From the NCBI GenBank assembly GCA_018001225.1, contig JAGNIJ010000002.1:62001-126000 (forward strand): a DNA stretch of 64,000 bases, given 5' to 3'. This document shows, one piece after another, positions 35,948 to 43,537 of this stretch (positions are counted from its first letter, which is position 1; each line of letters starts with the position of its first letter). Both the position numbers and the translations under genes were made by a program. A model generated the notes under the pieces. It saw only the letters and a program-made list of their open reading frames with translations, was not told the origin of the DNA and made no database searches. This stretch comes from Kiritimatiellia bacterium. Lineage in GTDB: Bacteria > Verrucomicrobiota > Kiritimatiellia > CAIQIC01 > JAGNIJ01.

Positions 35948-37152
35948 ACACGCGCGCGCCGAAGGACATCGCGTTCCGCCAGGCCTTCACGGTGCCCGTG
36001 GAGTTCCCCGTCGTGTTCACGCGGGGCCTGTTCGCCCCCGGCCACGAGAGCCTGCTCCGGGTCCTGACGCGGAACCGCGAGCGCCGGGTGCATCGCGTGG
36101 CCGTATTCCTGGATGCCGGCGTGGCGCTCGCGCGGCCGGCGCTCGCGGGCCGGATTCGCCGCTGGTTCGCCGCGCGCGCGGCCGCCCTCGACCTGGTCGC
36201 CGCGCCCGTCATCGTGCCCGGCGGCGAGCGGGCGAAGCGGGATGGCGCCCTCGTGGGCCGGCTGCTGGAGCGGTTCCAGTCCTGGCGCCTGTGCCGGCAT
36301 TCCTTCGTCGTGGCAGTTGGGGGCGGCGCGATGCTCGATGCCGTCGGCCTGGCCGCGGCCCTCTTCCACCGGGGACTGCGCCTGGTCCGCGTGCCGACCA
36401 CCGTGCTGGCCCAGAACGACGTCGGGGTCGGCGTGAAGAACGCCGTGAACTGGCGCGGCGTCAAGAACCTCGTGGGCACCTTCAGCCCCCCGTTCGCCGT
36501 CATCAACGATGCCGCGTTCCTGGACAGCCTGCCCGGGCGCGACTGGATAGGCGGTATCGCGGAGGCGTTCAAGGTCGCCCTCATCCGGGACGCGCGCTTT
36601 TTCCGGTGGCTCTGCGCCCACGCCGCGCGGCTGCGCGCCCGGGACCGGGGCGCCATGGAGGAGCTGATCCGGCGGTGCGCGAAGCTGCACCTGGACCATA
36701 TCCGGACCGGCGGCGATCCGTTCGAAATGGGCCGCGCGCGGCCGCTGGACTTCGGCCACTGGGTCGCGCACAGGCTGGAGGCGATGACCGGGTTCCGGAT
36801 CGGGCATGGCCAGGCGGTGGCCATCGGCCTGATGCTCGATTCCTGCTACGCCCGGCGGAGGAGCTGGTTGACCGAGGCGGAACTGCGGGCCATCCGCCGG
36901 GGCCTGCTCCGCAGCGGCCTGGTCCTGTGGCATCCGCGCCTCGCGGATCGCGACGCGCGGGGCGCCTTGAAGCTGATGCGGGGCCTCGACGAGTTCCGCG
37001 AGCATCTCGGAGGGGAGTTGTGGGTCACCTATCCGAAAGGGATCGGCCGCCGCCACGAAGTCGGCGTCGTCGATCCCGCGCAGGTCGAAGCGTGCGTCCG
37101 GCAACTGGCCCGCTGGCACCGCGGCCCCGCCCCCCGCCCGCGGCGGGCATAA
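35944..37152 (+). CDS. eboD: EboD-like 3-dehydroquinate synthase family sugar phosphate cyclase
   Basis: 402 residues. It follows the sugar phosphate cyclase fold: VAVGGGAMLDAVGLAAALF (NAD site, near 122), RVPTTVLAQNDVGVGVKNAV (near 145), KNLVGTFSPPFAVIND, and the metal ligands in GGIAEAFKVALI (Glu), LDFGHWVAHRLE (His) and FRIGHGQAVAIGL (His). Housekeeping AroB reads SVGGKTGVN where this has GVGVKNAVN, and the GHGQAV block differs from HGEAV, so a substrate other than DAHP is likely. It is about 40 residues longer than AroB. Position and sequence fit EboD. The ATG overlaps the eboF stop. A palindrome follows 25 nt downstream. Confidence 0.85.
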   Translation: MNTRAPKDIAFRQAFTVPVEFPVVFTRGLFAPGHESLLRVLTRNRERRVHRVAVFLDAGVALARPALAGRIRRWFAARAAALDLVAAPVIVPGGERAKRDGALVGRLLERFQSWRLCRHSFVVAVGGGAMLDAVGLAAALFHRGLRLVRVPTTVLAQNDVGVGVKNAVNWRGVKNLVGTFSPPFAVINDAAFLDSLPGRDWIGGIAEAFKVALIRDARFFRWLCAHAARLRARDRGAMEELIRRCAKLHLDHIRTGGDPFEMGRARPLDFGHWVAHRLEAMTGFRIGHGQAVAIGLMLDSCYARRRSWLTEAELRAIRRGLLRSGLVLWHPRLADRDARGALKLMRGLDEFREHLGGELWVTYPKGIGRRHEVGVVDPAQVEACVRQLARWHRGPAPRPRRA

Positions 37153-37177
37153 CCCGCGTTGAGCCAATCGGTTGATC

Positions 37178-37215
37178 GCAACAAAATGCATCACGGCCGT
37201 GAAGCATTTTGTTGC
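37178..37215. promoter_or_regulatory. Palindrome 1: operator or bidirectional terminator between eboD and paaX-like gene
   Basis: 19-bp arms centred at 37196/37197 with a single mismatch: GCAACAAAATGCATCACGG against its complement on the right. It lies between two convergent stop codons, so a hairpin terminator is possible, but there is no clean T-run. It matches palindrome 2 at 28 of 34 positions (AACAAA, GC, TCAC, G on the left; CCGTGAAGC, TTTGTT on the right), which argues for a shared binding protein. Confidence 0.7.
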
Positions 37216-37261
37216 GCTTCAGATCCTGGTTCTCTGTCCCCGCGGGCCGTGCGCGCCGCCG

Positions 37262-38071
37262 TTACAGCCGTTCGCCGACGGCTCGCAGAAGGCGGCGGTG
37301 CAGTTCGACGACCTGCGGGCCGCGGTACGAGGGGGGCCAGAGGGCCTCGGGCAGCAGCGGGTCCTCGCGCATGACGGACGCGTAGGCGCTCATCGATTCG
37401 CGGCCCAGCGCGAAGACCTCCTCGGGCGCGTGCGGCCGGGCGATCAGCCGGTTAAAGTTCTCCTCGTACACCGAGAGATACCACGCCTGCAGTTTCTCGA
37501 TCCGCTCGAACGGCCAGGCGCGCGCCGCGATCTCCCGGTCGCTTCGGCCCAGTACGTTGCGGGCCTCGAACAGGAAGGCATACTGGTCGAGCGCGGCGGC
37601 CTGCACGAGATCATGGAACTCGGCGCGGAGGTCGTCCGGCGAGATCCAGAGGCTCTGCTGCAGCATGCCCATGCGCTGGTTCGAGAGGAACCACCGCAGG
37701 TGGTCGCGGTACGAGCGGCTTTTTTCCGGGATATCGTAGGACAACAGGCACCAGATGCCTTTCCATTTCCGCTGCCACAGCGTCTCCGGCCGGGCGATGA
37801 GCGCGCGGGCCTCCTCGCCCTTCGTCGTGACCTGCAGCACGGGGGCCTGCCCGCCGGTCCGGCGGTAGGCGATCAGGCCCTGCTTTCGCAGGCGGGACAT
37901 GGCCATGCGGTAGGCGGTGGGAATCTTGAAGCCCCGGCCCCATAGCAGGGCCCGGCCTCGGGTCATCAGGACCACGCCGGTCTCCGCGAGGAAATCGAGC
38001 AGGGCCGCGCCGGCCTGGCGCCGGAGGACCTTGAGGCTCAAGTCGGGATGATGAAACGATTTCCAGGTCAT
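37262..38071 (-). CDS. PaaX-family transcriptional repressor
   Basis: 269 residues on the strand opposite to the Ebo genes. An N-terminal winged helix (about 20-90: LLDFLAETGVVLMTRGRALL, then IPTAYRMAMSRLRKQGLIAY with recognition helix and wing) is followed by the PaaX central domain with a Cas2-like ferredoxin fold (WCLLSYDIPEKSRSYRDHLR, FLSNQRMGMLQQSLWISP), then the PaaX C-terminal domain (WYLSVYEENFNRLI, EDPLLPEALWPPSYRGPQ). Known PaaX releases DNA when it binds phenylacetyl-CoA. Here no phenylacetate genes exist, so the ligand is probably tied to the Ebo pathway. Palindromes flank it on both sides, one 30 bp before its ATG, implying autoregulation. The ribosome site is CTGGAGACACC. Confidence 0.88.
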   Translation of the reverse strand: MTWKSFHHPDLSLKVLRRQAGAALLDFLAETGVVLMTRGRALLWGRGFKIPTAYRMAMSRLRKQGLIAYRRTGGQAPVLQVTTKGEEARALIARPETLWQRKWKGIWCLLSYDIPEKSRSYRDHLRWFLSNQRMGMLQQSLWISPDDLRAEFHDLVQAAALDQYAFLFEARNVLGRSDREIAARAWPFERIEKLQAWYLSVYEENFNRLIARPHAPEEVFALGRESMSAYASVMREDPLLPEALWPPSYRGPQVVELHRRLLRAVGERL

Positions 38072-38100
38072 GGTGTCTCCAGTGGCTGCTTTTTATCTGT

Positions 38101-38134
38101 AACAAATCGCTTCACAGCCGTGAAGCGATTTGTT
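38101..38134. promoter_or_regulatory. Palindrome 2: operator in the paaX-eboE divergent promoter
   Basis: Perfect 15-bp arms (AACAAATCGCTTCAC and its complement) around AGCC. It lies 30 bp from the paaX-like ATG and 53 bp from the eboE ATG, in the only place where both promoters can fit. Most likely the site where the PaaX-family protein represses itself and eboE. Confidence 0.78.
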
Positions 38135-38149
38135 TGGGTTCGTTTCGCC

Positions 38150-38178
38150 TTGTGGGCCGCCCGCGCGCGCGGTACATC
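38150..38178 (+). promoter_or_regulatory. Possible promoter of eboE
   Basis: TTGTGG (38150-38155), 17-nt spacer, TACATC (38173-38178), 9 nt before the ATG. Both hexamers are weak (3 of 6). It would start 16 bp after palindrome 2. Confidence 0.3.
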
Positions 38179-38187
38179 GGCAGCGGA

Positions 38188-39339
38188 ATGAAACTGCAGG
38201 ACCAGCCCCCGCTGCACCTGACGTACGGGTTGAGCATCCATCCGGACGAGACCCTGGCCGACCTGGAGGCTTCCATCCGGCGGCACGCCTGCGCGGTCCG
38301 GGACCGGGTCGGGCCGGGACGCCCGTTCGGGCTGGGCCTGCGGATCAGCGACGCCGTGTCGCGGGAACTGGGAACCGGAAGCGCCCTCGCGCGGCTGAAG
38401 GACCTTCTCGCGGCCAACGACCTCTACGTTTTCACGCTCAACGGCTTTCCCTTTGGCCGCTTCCGCGGCGGCCCGGTCAAGGAGCGGGTCTACGCGCCCG
38501 ACTGGCGGACGGAAGAGCGCGTCGCGTACACGCTCCGCCTCGCGGATCAACTGGCCGAACTGCTCCCCGCCGGGGTCGCGGGAAGCATCAGCACCGTGCC
38601 GGGCTCCTTCAAGGCCTGGATCGGCGGCCCGGCGGACGTCGATCTCATCGCGGCGAACCTGGGCCGGGTTGCGAGGCACGTGGCGGCTCTCCGGGATCGA
38701 ACAGGCCGGGAAATCCACATCGGGCTGGAACCGGAGCCCGGCTGCCTCTGGGAAACGCCGGCCGAGTTGGTCCGCTTCCTGCGCGGGCGGCCGTGGCCGG
38801 GCGGCGCGGGGGAAGAGATTCGCCGGCGCCACATCGGCGTCTGCCTGGACACCTGCCACATGGCGCTCTGCTTCGAAGAGCCGGAGGCCGTCTTGCGGAA
38901 GTACCGGGAGGCCGGTATCCGGGTCTCCAAGATCCAGTTGAGCGCGGCCCTGGAAGCGTCCGGCGCGGGCGTGAAAGAGCTGGCGCGCTTCGCGGAACCG
39001 GTCTATCTCCACCAGGCGGCGGCCCGCTGGGATGACAGCCGCGTCCGCACGTGGCCCGACCTGCCCGAGGCGCTGGCCGAATTACCGGGCCTGCCGGAAC
39101 CGCCGCTCGTTCGCGTTCATTTTCACGTGCCGCTGCACTTCGGGGGCGCGGCCGGGCTGCGGTCCACGGCGGAAACGATGACGCCGGGTTTCTTCCGCGC
39201 GGTCCGGGCCGGCGCCACGGAGCACCTCGAGATCGAAACCTACAGCTTCGATGCCCTGCCGGGCGGCCCGAAGGACGCCGTCGAAAGCGTCGCCGCAGAG
39301 TTCCGCTGGGTGATGCCACGCCTGGCCGCGGGCACTTGA
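38188..39339 (+). CDS. eboE: EboE-like TIM-barrel protein (metabolite traffic protein)
   Basis: 383 residues of the xylose-isomerase/AP-endonuclease-2 type TIM barrel. The N-terminus LHLTYGLSIHPDETLADLEA is the EboE hallmark. It is followed by LYVFTLNGFPFGRFRGGPVK, ERVYAPDWRTEERVAYT, AGSISTVPGSFKAW, IHIGLEPEPGCLWET (barrel glutamate), HIGVCLDTCHMALCFE (Asp and His), ISKIQLS-type strand, VRVHFHVPLHF and LEIETYSFDALP. Family metal ligands Glu, Asp, His and Glu are therefore present. In cyanobacteria the ebo set is needed for a scytonemin precursor to reach the periplasm; the chemical step of EboE is not known. Here it is separated from eboD by the paaX-like gene. Alternative start at 38134 would run through the operator and is rejected. 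Confidence 0.9.
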   Translation: MKLQDQPPLHLTYGLSIHPDETLADLEASIRRHACAVRDRVGPGRPFGLGLRISDAVSRELGTGSALARLKDLLAANDLYVFTLNGFPFGRFRGGPVKERVYAPDWRTEERVAYTLRLADQLAELLPAGVAGSISTVPGSFKAWIGGPADVDLIAANLGRVARHVAALRDRTGREIHIGLEPEPGCLWETPAELVRFLRGRPWPGGAGEEIRRRHIGVCLDTCHMALCFEEPEAVLRKYREAGIRVSKIQLSAALEASGAGVKELARFAEPVYLHQAAARWDDSRVRTWPDLPEALAELPGLPEPPLVRVHFHVPLHFGGAAGLRSTAETMTPGFFRAVRAGATEHLEIETYSFDALPGGPKDAVESVAAEFRWVMPRLAAGT

Positions 39340-39342
39340 AGC

Positions 39343-39371
39343 TTGTCCGGTGCGCCGGTCTTGTTCACACT
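39343..39371 (+). promoter_or_regulatory. Possible promoter of pdxB
   Basis: TTGTCC (39343-39348), 17-nt spacer, CACACT (39366-39371), 7 nt before the GTG start: the short-leader geometry seen at other genes in the window. Confidence 0.3.
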
Positions 39372-39378
39372 CCACCTT

Positions 39379-40539
39379 GTGAAAACCGTGTGCGCGGCCA
39401 GCGTGCTGGCAGGCCGGGAGGCGTTCGGGAGCCTGGGCGATGTGGTGGTGCGTCCTGACGACCGGATCGGGCCGGCCGACGTGCGCGACGCCGACGCGCT
39501 GATCGTGCGCTCCAAGACCCGCGTGAACCGGGCCCTCCTGGAGGGCTCGTCCGTCGCCTTCGTCGGGACGGCCACCGCGGGCTTCGATCACCTCGACACG
39601 GCCTGGCTCGATGCCGCCGGCCTCGCGTGGTGCGCGGCGCCGGGCTGCAACGCGAACAGCGTGTCGGAGTACATCGTCGCCGCGCTGCTGACCCTGGCGC
39701 GCCGCGGCGGCTTCGAACTGGCGGGCCGGACGCTGGGCGTGATCGGCGTCGGGCAGGTGGGCGGCCGCGTGGCCGCCAAGGCCGGGGCCCTCGGCCTGCG
39801 CGTCCTGCGGAACGATCCGCCCCTTCAACTCGCCACGCAGGAGGCGATCTATCTGCCGCTTTCCGAGGTGCTGCGCGAGGCGGACCTGGTGACGCTGCAT
39901 GTCCCGCTGACGGACGCGGGGCCGTTCCCCACCCGTCATATGGCCCACTGCGATTTCTTCGCCCGGCTCCGGCCGGGGGCCTGTTTCCTGAATGCCTCGC
40001 GCGGCGAGGTGGCGGAGACGGATGCGTTGCTGCTGGCCCTGGGCCGCGGCGCGGTTCGCGCCGCGGCGCTCGATGTCTGGGAAAACGAGCCGGACATCCC
40101 GGCCGCGCTCCTCGAGAAGGCCGCCCTGGGCACGCCGCACATCGCGGGCTATTCCTACGACGGCCGGTTGAACGGAACCGTGGCCGTGTACCGGGAAGCC
40201 TGCCGTTTTTTCGAGACGACGGCCGCCTGGAATACGGCCGGAACGGCCGGGCCGCCGGGCGCGGTCCTGGAGGCGGATGCCCGCGGACGCTCCGACGAGG
40301 AGATCCTGCGCGATCTCGTCCGCCGCGCGTATGACATCGAAGCCGACGATGCCGCGCTGCGCCGGGGCGCGCCGGGCGAGTCGCTGGCGGACCGGTTCCG
40401 GCGTCTCCGCCATGCCTACGCGGACCGCCGGGAATTTCCCCTGTTTACAGTGCGCCTGGCGCACGGCTCGCCGGGACTGGCGCAGAAGATCGCGACGTTG
40501 GGTTTTCGTTTTTCTCCATGTCCGCCCTCCGAACCATAG
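39379..40539 (+). CDS. pdxB: Erythronate-4-phosphate dehydrogenase
   Basis: 386 residues from the GTG at 39379 (upstream TTG at 39343 lies in the promoter). It oxidises 4-phosphoerythronate to 2-oxo-3-hydroxy-4-phosphobutanoate in DXP-dependent pyridoxal phosphate synthesis. The N-terminus MKTVCAASVLAGREAFGSLG matches the family opening. Then come ADALIVRSKTRVN, GTATAGFDHLD, CNANSVSEYIVAALL, NAD fold LGVIGVGQVGGRVAAKAG, RGEVAETDALL (Arg/Glu), DVWENEPD and the PdxB hallmark TPHIAGYSYDGRLNGT with the catalytic histidine. A C-terminal dimerisation domain is present. It starts 39 nt after eboE; whether it belongs to the Ebo operon functionally is unclear. The following gene overlaps it by 22 nt. 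Confidence 0.9.
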   Translation: MKTVCAASVLAGREAFGSLGDVVVRPDDRIGPADVRDADALIVRSKTRVNRALLEGSSVAFVGTATAGFDHLDTAWLDAAGLAWCAAPGCNANSVSEYIVAALLTLARRGGFELAGRTLGVIGVGQVGGRVAAKAGALGLRVLRNDPPLQLATQEAIYLPLSEVLREADLVTLHVPLTDAGPFPTRHMAHCDFFARLRPGACFLNASRGEVAETDALLLALGRGAVRAAALDVWENEPDIPAALLEKAALGTPHIAGYSYDGRLNGTVAVYREACRFFETTAAWNTAGTAGPPGAVLEADARGRSDEEILRDLVRRAYDIEADDAALRRGAPGESLADRFRRLRHAYADRREFPLFTVRLAHGSPGLAQKIATLGFRFSPCPPSEP

Positions 40540-43529
40540 CCCGGGGCCTCGCCGCCGCGCTGGCGCTGGCCTGCGCCGGGTGCGGGCCGGGAAAGGAATC
40601 GCCGCCGGCCCCGGCCGGCGGCGCGGCCGTCCTCGACCCGCTCGTGCCGAACCCGTCCTGGGGTCCCGACCTGTTCCCCGGCGCGGAGCGGTTTTCCGCC
40701 GCGGACGATCCGGCCCGGGTGCTGCCGCTCGTGGGGCCCGACCGCGTGCTGGTCATCCCGGAGGCGCGCGGCCTACCCATGCACTGGTGGGCGCCGCTGG
40801 AAGAGCATCTCGCCGCGGGCGGCGCGGTTCTGTTCTGCGGGCGCGCGCCGTTCGAGGACCGCCTCCGCGTGGAGGACGGCCGCGTTCTCACCGGGGCCGC
40901 CGCGCTGGACGGCTGGATGGCGAAGGCCCGCTCCGCGGGCGCTTTTTCCAGTGTCCGGACCTGGCGCCATGAAAACGAATCCGACGAACTGCGCGGCGGC
41001 TTGAGACTGGCGGAGTCCGGCGAGGCGCCCTGGCCCGCCATCGAAGTCGAAGTGGAGGGTTTTCGCGAGTGGGACGCGGTCACCTACCGCGGCATCCGGC
41101 CCGGCGTTGTGGCCACGGGGGAAAACAGCCTGGCCTTCTACGCCCGCGGCGACACGCCCACCTCGCGCCTGTTCGTCGAGTGCCGGGAACGGGACGGTTC
41201 ACGGTGGGGCGTGGCGATCGAGGTGAGCGAATCGTGGAGTCCGTTTTTGCGGCGCCAGGATCAGTTCCGATACCTCGGCGGGGGGCGGGGGCGCGGGGTG
41301 GCCGGCGACGGGTTCCGCCTGGAGCAGTTGTCGTCGATTCGCATCGGGCTCGACATGGCCCGCGCCCCGCAGTCGCCGGGCGCCCACGCGTTCGGTTTAA
41401 GCGAGGTGCGGCTGGTGGCGGACGACCGTCCCGCGCGGGAGAGCTTCGGCTGGCCCGACCTGCCCATGGTTTCGCCGCCGGACCGGCGCTACGAAACGGT
41501 CTTCTCCGCGCTCCGGGACCTGGAGCAGGGCGGCGTGCTGCGGCTGGCGGCGGCGCCGGGCGGCAGCCCGGCGGGATGGCCGCGCGGAGTCCGGGAGACG
41601 GCCGCCGGACGTTGGATTCCGATGCGCGCCGCCGAGGACGAGCGCGGGCGGGTTCTCGGCTGGCCGGTCTCCCTGTTCCTGGCGGGCCGCGCGGGGGAGT
41701 CCTGGCGCCGCTGGGGCTGGATGGCCTTCGATCCCGCGGGCCCGGTTCGGCCGGCGGCCGCGCGAGCGGCGGCGGACGCGATTCGCCGCCTGTCGGGAGG
41801 GCTGTATTTCCGGTATGCGGGCTGCCCGCAATGGGTGTACCGGGCAAGCGAGGAGATTCTCGTGCGGGCCTGCTGGGACGGGCCGCGCGGCGTGTCCGGC
41901 GTGGGCGTGTCCGCCGAGCTTCGACGGGAAAGCGACGGCCAGGTCCTGCGCCGCGCCATGCTTCCCGCCGTGGCGCCCGGCCGCCCGTTCGAAATCAGCC
42001 TGGGCCTCGCGGCCGTGGCGGGCGGGCTCCCGGAGGATCACCGCGTCGTGATCGTGCTGGAGGATCTGCGCCGGCCCGGGCTTTTCCACGACCGCGTGGA
42101 GCAGGGGCTCAAGGTGCTCCCTGACCCGCTGCCCGTCACGCCGCCCCTGACGACGGAGGGCGGACGTTTCGAATGGCGCAGCGCCCCGTTTGCCATGGCG
42201 GGTTTTCGCTATGAGCCCGGCGCCGTTGCCGGAGAATCCTGGTTGAACCCGGCCTTCTTCGACGCGGACCTGGTTCGCCGCGACCTCCACCGCCTGAATG
42301 AAGCCGGGTTCAACACGGTGTTCCTGCGATACGCGGACGAGAACGAGGCGGCGCCGTTGCGCTATGTCCTGGAAGAGGCGCGCCGCCGTGAAATCATGAT
42401 CGTGCTCGGCCTCGCCGGGCTGGACCCCGTGGCGCCGGATGAGGCCCGGATCGAGCGCCTGCTGCGGGCCGCCGACCTGGCCGGCCAGCCCGCCGTTGTC
42501 GCCCTGGCTCTCGAGGCGGGCGAGGCGCTGGCGGGAGACGATCTGCGGCGCCGGCTGGATCCGGCCTGGCGGGCCTGGCAAGCCGAAGCCCCCGGCCGCG
42601 ATACGGAGTCCCCGGCCTTGTACGGAAAATTTTTGCAGGACTTCATGAGCCGCCGCATCGGCTGGGTCCGCCGGCATCTCCAGGACCTGGGCTTTTCCCG
42701 TATGCTTACCGTGCTGGTGCTCGCCGAGGACGTACGGACGCTCTTCCCCTCCATGCTCCCCGGCGCCGCGCACGTGGATTTCCTGTCCCTTTCGCTCGCG
42801 GGCCCCTTTCCGCGGGAGCCCGACTGGGACGCGATCGCGGCCGCGGCGGAATCGGCCCGGCTCCGCAGCGGCGGCAAACCGTTGGTCTGGCAGGGCGGCG
42901 GACTGGATGTCGGGCCCCATCCGCGCGCGCCGGACTTCTCGAACCAGGAGCGCTGGTTTCAGCGTTTCGCGGAACTGGTCATGCGGACCGAGGCGGCCGG
43001 CATGCTGGCCTGGTCCTTCCCCGGCGGGTGGTGCCCCGCGCGCGAAAGGGACATCGGTCTCGCCGGCGCGGACGGAGTCTGGCGGCCGGCCGGCCAGGCC
43101 TGGCAGGCGGCCCTTCCGCTATTCCGCCGGGCGCAGGCTATGCCGCTCCGCCGGGAACGCGACCCGCAGGGCGACCTGTCCGACCTGAACGCCGAATGGG
43201 GCCGGCTCGAGGTGGACGGACGCGCGCGGCCCCGGCGGCCCGGTGAACCGGTACGTTTGCGCAGCGGGCAGATTCTCAAGGCCGAACTGATAAACTCCGG
43301 ATTCCTGTCCTGGGAGGGCGAGCGATCCGCGGGGCCGCGCGTCTTCGTCGCCGTGGCCGGCGGTCCTTCCCCGGCCTCGCTACCGGTGCGTCCCCTGCGG
43401 CTGGCCGACCGGGAGTGGATCACTTGGCGGGCGCCGGCCTCCGGGACCTGGACCCTGCAGCCCCAGGCCGCCGGCCACGATCGGTTCGGCGAGCCGCTCC
43501 GCCTTGAAGTCGGCGTGGCCTCCGAGTAG
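40518..43529 (+). CDS. Large lipoprotein with glycoside-hydrolase-like TIM barrel
   Basis: 1,003 residues. A lipoprotein signal (LAAALALACAGC, lipobox LACAGC) puts it in a membrane facing the periplasm or outside. Residues 25-330 look like a beta-sandwich carbohydrate-binding type region, containing a VLVIPEARGLPMHWWAPLEE stretch reminiscent of amidotransferase-like beta-galactosidase domains. From about 545 a GH5/GH42-like barrel appears to start: FAMAGFRYEPGAVAGESWLN, DLHRLNEAGFNTVFLRYADE, REIMIVLGLAGLDP, and later GGKPLVWQGGGLDVGPHP and MLAWSFPGGWC. The acid/base and nucleophile glutamates could not be placed with certainty, so activity is unproven. A C-terminal beta domain follows. It is translationally close to pdxB. 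Confidence 0.65.
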   Translation: MSALRTIARGLAAALALACAGCGPGKESPPAPAGGAAVLDPLVPNPSWGPDLFPGAERFSAADDPARVLPLVGPDRVLVIPEARGLPMHWWAPLEEHLAAGGAVLFCGRAPFEDRLRVEDGRVLTGAAALDGWMAKARSAGAFSSVRTWRHENESDELRGGLRLAESGEAPWPAIEVEVEGFREWDAVTYRGIRPGVVATGENSLAFYARGDTPTSRLFVECRERDGSRWGVAIEVSESWSPFLRRQDQFRYLGGGRGRGVAGDGFRLEQLSSIRIGLDMARAPQSPGAHAFGLSEVRLVADDRPARESFGWPDLPMVSPPDRRYETVFSALRDLEQGGVLRLAAAPGGSPAGWPRGVRETAAGRWIPMRAAEDERGRVLGWPVSLFLAGRAGESWRRWGWMAFDPAGPVRPAAARAAADAIRRLSGGLYFRYAGCPQWVYRASEEILVRACWDGPRGVSGVGVSAELRRESDGQVLRRAMLPAVAPGRPFEISLGLAAVAGGLPEDHRVVIVLEDLRRPGLFHDRVEQGLKVLPDPLPVTPPLTTEGGRFEWRSAPFAMAGFRYEPGAVAGESWLNPAFFDADLVRRDLHRLNEAGFNTVFLRYADENEAAPLRYVLEEARRREIMIVLGLAGLDPVAPDEARIERLLRAADLAGQPAVVALALEAGEALAGDDLRRRLDPAWRAWQAEAPGRDTESPALYGKFLQDFMSRRIGWVRRHLQDLGFSRMLTVLVLAEDVRTLFPSMLPGAAHVDFLSLSLAGPFPREPDWDAIAAAAESARLRSGGKPLVWQGGGLDVGPHPRAPDFSNQERWFQRFAELVMRTEAAGMLAWSFPGGWCPARERDIGLAGADGVWRPAGQAWQAALPLFRRAQAMPLRRERDPQGDLSDLNAEWGRLEVDGRARPRRPGEPVRLRSGQILKAELINSGFLSWEGERSAGPRVFVAVAGGPSPASLPVRPLRLADREWITWRAPASGTWTLQPQAAGHDRFGEPLRLEVGVASE

Positions 43530-43537
43530 CGGGCCCG

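Noticed and set aside
35944..37152. Housekeeping aroB
   Set aside because: Key blocks differ from AroB (GVGVKNAVN for SVGGKTGVN, GHGQAV for HGEAV), length is greater, and all neighbours are Ebo genes.
37262..38071. Cas2 or CRISPR component
   Set aside because: The central part resembles Cas2 (YDIPEKSR, QSLW) but winged-helix and PaaX C-terminal domains flank it and there is no array or other cas gene; it is a PaaX-family repressor.
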